Shown here one piece after another: positions 5,440 to 12,301 of a DNA stretch of 18,965 nt; position 1 is the first letter of the stretch, and each line of letters begins with the position of its first letter. The notes beneath the pieces were generated by a model, which saw only the letters and a program-made list of their open reading frames with translations, had not been told where the DNA came from and made no database searches. Source of the DNA: JAWWPG01 sp038327385 (lineage in GTDB: Bacteria; Actinomycetota; Actinomycetes; Propionibacteriales; Nocardioidaceae); the NCBI GenBank assembly GCA_038327385.1, contig JBBQKY010000030.1:1-18965 (forward strand), in the 5' to 3' direction. The translations under genes and the position numbers were made by a program.

Positions 5440-8403
5440 TTACTGGGTAAGCCCACGAAGCCTCGGGATGCCGCGGGGGGGCTCGTCCGGCACGATGCCG
5501 GCTTCCATCGCTTTGACCGCAAGAGCGGTTCGAGAGGGGGCTCCCAGTTTACGTCGAGCGGAGTCGAGGTGGCGCGCTATCGTCTTCGGAGACAGCACGA
5601 GAAGCTTGCCGATCTCCTTGTTTGTAAGGCCGCTCACCAATAGCGATACCACGTCGATCTCCCGGGGCGACAGTTCGTCACCGTAGCTGCGCCGCCCACC
5701 ACGCTGGACGCCCCGCACCTCGACGCCGTACCCCCGGAGCGTCGACACCACGCGCTCGGCATCGGCCAGCGCCCCGATGTCGACGAGGGCAGTGCGTACG
5801 TCGCTGAGCAGGGCGACTCCCTCCTCGTGCATGTCGGCCGCGATAAGGTTCTCCGCCTCCCGCTCATGCGCCAGAGCGGCGTCGAAGGGGCGAGGCAGCC
5901 GTTCCCAGGTCGCGGCGACGTCGCGAAAGCGGCGAGCGACCGACGCCGGGTCGTCGCCGCGGGCCTGGGCGAGTAACGCCTGGCAGAGCTTGAGCGCGGC
6001 CGCCGGAGCCGGCGCCTCGAGCCCGCGGATCCCACGGGCGAAGGCTGTCGTGAGCCAGCGCGCCTCCTCGACCTGGCCACTGACGACCATTGCCTCGACT
6101 CGGATCGGAGCTATCTCGGTGGCCCACACCCAGGCGCCCTTCCGGGTGATCTCCTGCATCGGCAGCTGGGTCACCTGGAGTGCCTCGTGGATGCGCCCCT
6201 GGTCGAGCTGGAGGGACGCCAGCGCCGCCGCGACGCCCACGTACAGGTCCGGAACCTGCTGCCCGCCGACCTCTACCAGCAGACCGGTGAGACGCTCCTC
6301 GGCGATGTGCACGTTCCCCTCAGCGGCCTCCAGCAGTCGTGCGACCAAGATCGCCTCGAGCACCGGGAGTCGCTCACCGCCGTCGTGACCGATTGTCGCG
6401 ACCCGGTCCGCCAGGCCGGTCCACTGGCCGGTGAACCAGTCGAGGTGCGCCTGCGAGGAAAGGATCGGGTCGTGGATCCGCTCGAACCGGCCGGCGTCAG
6501 CGAGCGCGAGCGCGGTCGACAGGTGATGGTGCGCTGCCGGGTACCGGCCCCAGAGCATGGCGGTGTAGCCGGCGTTGCCGTGCCCCCGGGTTGCCTGCAG
6601 GCCCTCTTTGACCGTCGACGCGACGACGGGCAGGCGGGCCGCCAGGTCCCAGCCGGACTCCTCCCCGAGCAGCAGCAGCGTTGTCATCCTGTCGACGGTG
6701 AGCGCCATCTTGTCGATGTCGCTCATCGAGTCCGGCTGCATCTCGGCGGCCCTGCGCAACCAGTCGATGTGCTTGCTGACGTGCCAGGTGCTGCCATAGG
6801 GGTGACCAAGGAAGACCATGGCCCGGGTCGACTCTTCGGGATCGTGGGTGAGATCCGGGATCGCCTTCTCCAGCTCGGCGCGTCCCGCCTCGAAGTCGGC
6901 TCGCTGCATGAGCAGCCGCCCGAGCGGGCTGCGGATCTCAGCGATGTCGCGAGCGACCATGCCGTCGGTGGTGACGATGAGCCGCAGGGAGTCGATGACC
7001 TTCCGGACCAGGTCACCGTCGACCGAACGACGAAAGACCTCAGCCCCGGCAAGCCGCTTGGCGAGGCGCGACCGCGTCCGTAGCGGAAGCTCGAGCGCAT
7101 TGACCAGGTCAGTGAGCAACACGACCCCCGTGCTGTCGTCACCGGCCGAGATCGCCATCTCGGCGGCCAGCTCGCCGTACAAGGCCCAGTTACCGAGGTC
7201 GTTGGCCTTCCGGAAGTGCGAGACGAGGCGCGCCACCGGTTGCGGACGGACGTTTTCCAGGGCATGACCGGCCCGCAGATGGAGCGCGCGCCTGTCGATG
7301 GCGGACAGGGCGTCGTACATCGCCTTCGAGGCGAGCACATGGCGGAAGGCGACAAGCCCCGACTGGTCCTCCCCGAGCAGGCCCGACGAGACCGCTTCGG
7401 CGATCGCCGCTCGAGCGTGCGTCTTTGGGAGGTCGCTGACCGCGATGATCGTGTCGACGTCGACACTGTCGGACAGGACGGCGGCGGCCCTCAGCACCAG
7501 CTGCGCGTCATCGGAGAGCGACTGGACCCTCTCCAGAACCGCGTCGCGGACCAGCGGAGGTACGTCGAGATCGACCTCGTCCCGCCGCTCCCACACTCCG
7601 TCGCGGCACTCGAGCGAGGACCTGTCGCGCAGCAGTCGCACGGACTCCTCGACCGCCAGCGGCAACCCCTCGGTGCGCTCCTGCAGATAGCTGGCGAAGG
7701 ACTCGTCCACCGGCTCGTCGTACAGCATCGACGACATCAGAGCCGTCGTACGGGTGACATCGAAGGTCGAGAGCGAGACCCGCTGACGGAAGGCGCCGGG
7801 CGCCATCCTCGACGTCAGCCGCAGGAGCAACGAGTCGGACGGGACGTCGTCCGGCCGGAACGTCAACAGGAGGCTGATCCCGTCCCGCGGTTGCGACGCA
7901 ACCAGCAGCAGAAACTCTAACGTCGACTCGTCGGCCCAGTGGAGGTCCTCGACGACGAGAAGGGAGACGCCGAGCTGGCCGAGGAGCTGGATCAGCGCGG
8001 CGAACAGCCGGTGACGCTCCGCTTTGGCGTCCTCGAGAGACTCCGGTACCGGAGGTAGCCGTCCGGCCCACTCGGGAAAGAGCGGCCGAAGGGCGCCGGC
8101 TAGACCGTCGAGCTGCAAGGAGGCGATGTCGGGGCTGGTGGCACGAAGCGCCGCGACGATCGGCCCCAGCGTGAACGGGTCCCGGAAGGGCGGACAGACA
8201 CCGAACAACACTGTGTCGTCCGATACTGCTGATGACCGCAGGAACTCCTGGACAAGCCGGCTCTTGCCGACACCGGCCTCCCCCTCCACGAGGACGACGG
8301 CGCCAGGGTTCCGCAAGGCTTCCACGACCTGAAAGAACTCGTGCTCACGTCCGACGAACCCCGGTGCCATCGCGCGTCGCGGAACGCTCGGGCCCGGGGT
8401 CAC
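5440..8403 (-). CDS. LAL-family LuxR transcriptional regulator with AAA ATPase domain (987 aa)
   Basis: Large ATP-binding LuxR-type regulator, normally a transcription activator whose ATPase module responds to a ligand or partner. From the GTG at 8403, Walker A GEAGVGKS is at about 41-48 and Walker B LLVVEDLHWAD at about 148-158. The long middle is helical and TPR-like. The LuxR helix-turn-helix runs from about residue 911 (LSPREIDVVSLLVSGLTNKE) through LSPKTIARHLDSARRKLGA, close to the C-terminus. Length is usual for the family. I preferred GTG 8403 because AGGAG (8410-8414) lies six bases upstream. A GTG at 8427 adds eight residues with a poorer ribosome site. The only gene that follows on the same strand is the TVQL peptide, an obvious candidate target or co-transcribed partner. 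Its inducer cannot be told from sequence. Confidence 0.92.
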   Translation of the reverse strand: MTPGPSVPRRAMAPGFVGREHEFFQVVEALRNPGAVVLVEGEAGVGKSRLVQEFLRSSAVSDDTVLFGVCPPFRDPFTLGPIVAALRATSPDIASLQLDGLAGALRPLFPEWAGRLPPVPESLEDAKAERHRLFAALIQLLGQLGVSLLVVEDLHWADESTLEFLLLVASQPRDGISLLLTFRPDDVPSDSLLLRLTSRMAPGAFRQRVSLSTFDVTRTTALMSSMLYDEPVDESFASYLQERTEGLPLAVEESVRLLRDRSSLECRDGVWERRDEVDLDVPPLVRDAVLERVQSLSDDAQLVLRAAAVLSDSVDVDTIIAVSDLPKTHARAAIAEAVSSGLLGEDQSGLVAFRHVLASKAMYDALSAIDRRALHLRAGHALENVRPQPVARLVSHFRKANDLGNWALYGELAAEMAISAGDDSTGVVLLTDLVNALELPLRTRSRLAKRLAGAEVFRRSVDGDLVRKVIDSLRLIVTTDGMVARDIAEIRSPLGRLLMQRADFEAGRAELEKAIPDLTHDPEESTRAMVFLGHPYGSTWHVSKHIDWLRRAAEMQPDSMSDIDKMALTVDRMTTLLLLGEESGWDLAARLPVVASTVKEGLQATRGHGNAGYTAMLWGRYPAAHHHLSTALALADAGRFERIHDPILSSQAHLDWFTGQWTGLADRVATIGHDGGERLPVLEAILVARLLEAAEGNVHIAEERLTGLLVEVGGQQVPDLYVGVAAALASLQLDQGRIHEALQVTQLPMQEITRKGAWVWATEIAPIRVEAMVVSGQVEEARWLTTAFARGIRGLEAPAPAAALKLCQALLAQARGDDPASVARRFRDVAATWERLPRPFDAALAHEREAENLIAADMHEEGVALLSDVRTALVDIGALADAERVVSTLRGYGVEVRGVQRGGRRSYGDELSPREIDVVSLLVSGLTNKEIGKLLVLSPKTIARHLDSARRKLGAPSRTALAVKAMEAGIVPDEPPRGIPRLRGLTQ

Positions 8404-8664
8404 GACAAGCTCCTGACCTACGGTCACCGCGGCGAATCCCTTCGCGTCCTTGTCTCCTGCCGGCTCACGGCTGACGTCACGCTAACACGGCAGCGCCGGC
8501 TGTGTGGGAACGTAAACGGTCTCGTCCCCTGCCACATTCCCGGTGCTGAGGTATATCCACCCCTGCATCGGCCGCATTTACACCCGAAGTCTTGCCAGCA
8601 TTGTTTTGCATATCATCGGTTAGCGCTCAGCAGCACGTCGCGCCAATCGCCGAATGGTCGGGGC
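8404..8664. other. Intergenic leader of the LAL regulator with palindromes
   Basis: This 261-base gap lies downstream of the PLP enzyme and upstream of the regulator. It holds the 8-base palindrome TGACGTCA (8472-8479) and two copies of GCCGGC (8459-8464 and 8495-8500) that could form a bulged hairpin with GCTG/CAGC. A weak promoter-like pair on the minus strand (TTCCCA, 17 bases, TGTTAG) overlaps this area. The stretch nearest the PLP enzyme is comparatively AT-rich. I see no gene here. Confidence 0.35.
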
Positions 8665-9903
8665 TCACGCCATTGTGGAGATCTCTGCTTGCCCGACGTG
8701 CCCGCCTGCGACCAGTCGCAAACCGTCGAGCAGTCTCTCGACGTCGGACTCGTCATTGTAGGGCGCCAGCCCAACCCGCAGTGCACCGCCGTCGCCGAGT
8801 CCGAGTGAGCGGGACGCTTCGAGGGCGTAGAAAGACCCAGCCGGGGCGTTGATGTTCTGCTTCGCCAGGAGATGCTGGAGGTCCGTCGACGCGAAGCCGG
8901 GCAGGTCGAAGAGCAGTGTCGGTGTCCGGCTGCTGGCGCGGGAGTAGACGCTGGCACCGAGCTCGGCGAGGCCGTCCTCGATACGCCGACATAACGAATC
9001 CTCATGGCCTTCGAGGCTGCGAAAGGAAGCGGCCAGCCGTTCCCGCCGGCTCCCCCCTGCCGTGTTATCAAGATTTGCCAGGAATTCGACGGCTGCTGTC
9101 GTGCCGGCAAGAACCTCGTACGGCAGGGTGCCCAGCTCGAAACGGTCGGGAACGCAGTCCTGCGACGGCAGCAGCTTCTCCGGATGCAGCGTCTCGAGCA
9201 CGTCTCGTCGTCCTGCCAGAACTCCGCAGTGCGGACCGCCGAACTTGTAGGGCGAGCACACGAAAATGTCGGCGCCGAGATCGTCGATGTCGGGAAGCAC
9301 ATGCGCACTGAGATGCACGCCGTCGACGAACGTCACCGCGCCCACCTCATGAGCCGCCCTCGATATCGCGCTGACGTCCGGCCGAGTCCCAAGGAGGTTC
9401 GATGCCGCAGTCACCGCGACCAGTCGGGTGCGTTCGGTGATGACGGACGCCAGCGAGTCCGCAGAGAGCTCCCCTGTGCGTGAATCCACGTCGACCCACC
9501 GAAGTGTCGATCCGCTGGCTTCGGCGGCGTAGACCCATGGCCTGATGTTCGCGTCGTGATCCAGCCGTGTCACCACCACCTCGTCACCAGCGCTCCACCC
9601 CTTGGCGAATGTGCGGGCCACATCGAACGTCAGCTGCGTCATGCTCCTACCGAAGACGACGCAGTCGGGATCAGCCGCGAGGAAGTCACCGATCGCCTCC
9701 CGGGCGCCGAGCACCACCTCCTCTGCCCTTCGAGCCGAGCGGGTGACGCTTCCCCTGTTCGAGATGGCGGCCGTCAGCGTGGCTGCCACGGCATCAGCTA
9801 CCGACTGCGGGACCTGGGAGCCGCCGGGACCGTCGAAGTGTGCGGCGCCCTCGCTCAGTGCTGGAAAGCACTCTCGGACGCGTCGTACGTCGTAGGTCAG
9901 CAC
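8665..9903 (-). CDS. Cysteine desulfurase-like PLP enzyme (class V aminotransferase, VC1184 type)
   Basis: Fold-type I PLP enzyme of the class V aminotransferase group, cytoplasmic, 412 residues from the chosen start. It resembles the subgroup annotated as cysteine desulfurase-like (VC1184-type) rather than true IscS or SufS. Visible features are LDHDAN (H116, expected to stack on the cofactor), VDGVHLSAH (D194 and H197), and SPYKFGGPH with K220 as the Schiff-base lysine. I do not see a convincing mobile catalytic-cysteine loop of the IscS kind, so the true reaction is open. GTG 9903 was chosen because AAAGGA lies ten bases upstream and the family N-terminus (RECFPALS) starts soon after. An in-frame start at 9990 would overlap the previous gene. 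The gap to that gene is 46 bases, so co-transcription is likely. Confidence 0.88.
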   Translation of the reverse strand: MLTYDVRRVRECFPALSEGAAHFDGPGGSQVPQSVADAVAATLTAAISNRGSVTRSARRAEEVVLGAREAIGDFLAADPDCVVFGRSMTQLTFDVARTFAKGWSAGDEVVVTRLDHDANIRPWVYAAEASGSTLRWVDVDSRTGELSADSLASVITERTRLVAVTAASNLLGTRPDVSAISRAAHEVGAVTFVDGVHLSAHVLPDIDDLGADIFVCSPYKFGGPHCGVLAGRRDVLETLHPEKLLPSQDCVPDRFELGTLPYEVLAGTTAAVEFLANLDNTAGGSRRERLAASFRSLEGHEDSLCRRIEDGLAELGASVYSRASSRTPTLLFDLPGFASTDLQHLLAKQNINAPAGSFYALEASRSLGLGDGGALRVGLAPYNDESDVERLLDGLRLVAGGHVGQAEISTMA

Positions 9904-9949
9904 CGTCGATGGGTCCTTTCGACGTAGCCCGAGCCGGACAGGTTTGCTG

Positions 9950-11224
9950 TCATACCGTACGGGAGTTGATGAGCTCGAGAGCGCTCGCAAGGCTCAGCCG
10001 GGTCGCCTTCCACCCGGCTGCCTCCTCGGCGCAGTTCAGCTCCTGCTCCGGGTCGTCGGTCTCGAATCGGGCGGCACGCCAGACCTCTTCCTGACCACTG
10101 GCGATATGGAGGAGCTGCCAGGCCAACGCCCTGTAGTGGCCGCAGACGTCGGCCGTCAGCTCCGGGTCGAGACCCAAGCCGTCGGGGTCCAGGCCCAGGA
10201 GCGTCACGAGCTCCGGAGGGATGCCGTCGGGCTCGTCTGCGGCCGTATCGCCTTCGCCTTCGCCGTTGATCTCGGGCTCGCCGCCGAGGGGCTCCAGTAG
10301 CTCGTCGCCGAGCTGCTCGGCGATCTGGACGAACGTCGCAAGCATCCGCCGCAGCTGGACGGGCACGAACGGAGTCGCCGGCAGCTGGACCTGCGCGAAC
10401 ATGGCGTCATCGGCGAACATGAACTTGATGAAGGAGTAGTCGGCGTTCAGCTTCGCAACGGCTGACGGCGCCTCGAAGGGGTTCCCGATGTGATGCACGA
10501 GCCTCGCGAAGATGTGAATGACCGGGGTTTCGTGGAGCACCCGGACGAAGACGCGGGCCTTCGCCGTCTCAACGATCAGGTCACCGTCGGCGTCGTGCAC
10601 CGGCTCCCTGCCCACCTCGACTGCGATCGCCTGCCTCACCAGCTCGCCGAGATGGTGGGAGTCGACCGGCTCGGTCACCAAAACCGGCTGGGCCGGCTTC
10701 GCGGACATGTCGGCGCCTGCCGCCGAGTAGTCCACGAGGTTGGCCTGTCCGATGACCCGCAGAAACACCGGATGCAGGGCACCCATCACGTCGTACAGCA
10801 CGCGAACCGTCAAGGCCGACAGCTCATCGGCCTCCCGCCGCGCCATCACCCGGCGCGCGTGCATGACGTCGGGCCGGAACTGGGCCGCCGACACCTGTGT
10901 CACGAGGGGCCAGCCGAGGGCGGTGAGCTCGTCCACGAGAGCAACGTCACGCCGATGCTGCGAGTCGTCGACGCGGACGTTCAACGCCGGCGACTCGATC
11001 GTGCAGCAGACCTGGTCATCGCCGACAGTCGTGAACACCAGCTGCGGATGCTCGGACTCCACGAGCCCCGCCAGGCGAATCGTGAAGGTGTCGCCGTCAC
11101 GCATCCCGGCGATGTGATCGGCGAGGCGACCGGCGAAGCTCTTCCAGGCGCGGCTCGCCTCTTCCTCGAGATCGAACCCCACGTGCTCGCTCAACGTCTC
11201 CTCCTCGGAGCCAGAACCTGCCAT
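9950..11224 (-). CDS. YbjN / type III secretion chaperone-like protein (424 aa)
   Basis: Soluble protein with no signal peptide or membrane helix. Its middle (about residues 165-335) looks like the alpha/beta fold shared by YbjN and type III secretion chaperones. Typical elements are VFVRVLHETPVIHIFARLV, NPFEAPSAVAKLNADYSF and a beta strand with DDAMFAQVQLPA. Actinobacteria have many such proteins, thought to act as peptide-binding chaperones. The N-terminal part (1-140) may be a diverged copy of the same fold. A Gly/Glu/Asp-rich acidic linker (about 315-350) leads to a helical C-terminus. ATG 11224 has no good ribosome site, and a TTG a few codons in lies behind GGAGGAG, so the start is uncertain. 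It sits 54 bases after the CHAD gene and 46 before the PLP enzyme, consistent with an operon. The assignment rests on pattern recognition, not on catalytic residues. Confidence 0.7.
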   Translation of the reverse strand: MAGSGSEEETLSEHVGFDLEEEASRAWKSFAGRLADHIAGMRDGDTFTIRLAGLVESEHPQLVFTTVGDDQVCCTIESPALNVRVDDSQHRRDVALVDELTALGWPLVTQVSAAQFRPDVMHARRVMARREADELSALTVRVLYDVMGALHPVFLRVIGQANLVDYSAAGADMSAKPAQPVLVTEPVDSHHLGELVRQAIAVEVGREPVHDADGDLIVETAKARVFVRVLHETPVIHIFARLVHHIGNPFEAPSAVAKLNADYSFIKFMFADDAMFAQVQLPATPFVPVQLRRMLATFVQIAEQLGDELLEPLGGEPEINGEGEGDTAADEPDGIPPELVTLLGLDPDGLGLDPELTADVCGHYRALAWQLLHIASGQEEVWRAARFETDDPEQELNCAEEAAGWKATRLSLASALELINSRTV

Positions 11225-11278
11225 CCTGACGGGCGGCCGAAAGCAGAGGCTTGGTCCGAGAGAGCCGCATGTTACAGC

Positions 11279-12301
11279 CTACGTCACCACCGATCCAGCC
11301 GCCGGAAGCGTCGCGCTGCGTGCCTGGCGGCTGGATCGGCCGGCTCGTGAGACGGACTGCTTCGACAAGTCGATAGCCCGGCTCAGCGCCTGCTGCGCCG
11401 CATCTCGTTGACGCGCGTCCAGGTAGGCGTAGGCCGAGCCGAGCGGCCCCCCGGTACCGCCGGACTGGCGGCGAAGCCGGTCGAGGAAGCTGACGGCGTC
11501 GACGCTGTCCTGATGCTCGCCCAGCGCTTCCTGGACCGCCTTGTAGTGGTCGATCGATCTCCGCGCGGCGCGCTCCCCGAGCGTGCCGCCGGCCACCTCT
11601 GCGGCGTAACGGGCCCGCTTGGCCGCCTTGCGGGCCCGATGCAGGGCCTCGGCGTCGTCCTGGCTCGACGTGGCGTTGGACAGCCTCTTGTCGGCGGCCC
11701 TGGCGGCCGCCCGAACATGCCGCGCCAGGTCGGTCCCTGCTGCGATCGAAGGCTCGAACGGTGGCGCCGAGCGCCACGCCGCCAGCGTGTCAACCAACCC
11801 CTGGTAGCGGCTCTCGTCCAAGGCTTGCAGCAGCCGGCCACGATGGTGGGCCTCCTCAGCCAGCAGCCCCTCGTCGACAGCTGCGAGCGCGGCGTAGAGT
11901 GCGCCGCTGTCCGGCGCTGCCTCCGGTGCGACCGCGGCGTCCGGTGCGACCGCGGCGTCCCGTGCGACACCGGCAAACCTGGCGCGAAGCACCTGGCGCT
12001 CACGGACGGCTCCGAGCAGCCCGGCGTACCACGCCAGCTCCTCGTCGAGCACGTCGACGGCGGACCGGTCGAAGACCTCACCGAACACGCGGACAAGGCT
12101 GCGCAGCCTGCGGGTTGCGACGCGCGTCGGATGCACCGCGTCACGACCGAGCCGCAGCTCCGCCTCACCCGCGCGGATCGCTGCGCCCTGCTCCGCGATG
12201 TAGTCCTCGAGAAGTCCGGCGGTGTCCGAGCCGGATCTCCCCTCCATGACGGCTTGCACCGGCTCAGTATCCCTGCAATCGGCGCCCGGCGCATCGCTCA
12301 C
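11279..12301 (-). CDS. CHAD-domain protein (340 aa)
   Basis: CHAD domains are conserved alpha-helical domains with many His and basic residues that bind polyphosphate in characterised cases. The diagnostic motif HPTRVATRRLRS is at about 57-68, and the second half carries the matching LHRARKAAKRARYAAE. There is no CYTH catalytic domain, so this is a stand-alone CHAD protein. GTG 12301 was chosen because it overlaps the stop of the phosphoesterase gene (GTGA, 12298-12301). In-frame GTG and ATG codons 14 and 18 codons later are alternatives, and the domain begins only at about residue 30. An 18-base tandem repeat encodes DAAVAP twice (115-126). Coupling to a secreted phosphoesterase suggests a link to phosphate or polyphosphate handling, which is inference. 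Confidence 0.88.
   Translation of the reverse strand: MSDAPGADCRDTEPVQAVMEGRSGSDTAGLLEDYIAEQGAAIRAGEAELRLGRDAVHPTRVATRRLRSLVRVFGEVFDRSAVDVLDEELAWYAGLLGAVRERQVLRARFAGVARDAAVAPDAAVAPEAAPDSGALYAALAAVDEGLLAEEAHHRGRLLQALDESRYQGLVDTLAAWRSAPPFEPSIAAGTDLARHVRAAARAADKRLSNATSSQDDAEALHRARKAAKRARYAAEVAGGTLGERAARRSIDHYKAVQEALGEHQDSVDAVSFLDRLRRQSGGTGGPLGSAYAYLDARQRDAAQQALSRAIDLSKQSVSRAGRSSRQARSATLPAAGSVVT
11922..11968. repeat. 18-bp tandem repeat inside the CHAD gene
   Basis: The unit TCCGGTGCGACCGCGGCG is at 11922-11939 and again at 11940-11957 with no mismatch. A partial third copy with one change runs from 11958 to about 11968. The unit length keeps the reading frame and adds six residues (DAAVAP) per copy, in a loop between predicted helices. 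Exact identity suggests a recent slippage event. Confidence 0.8.
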
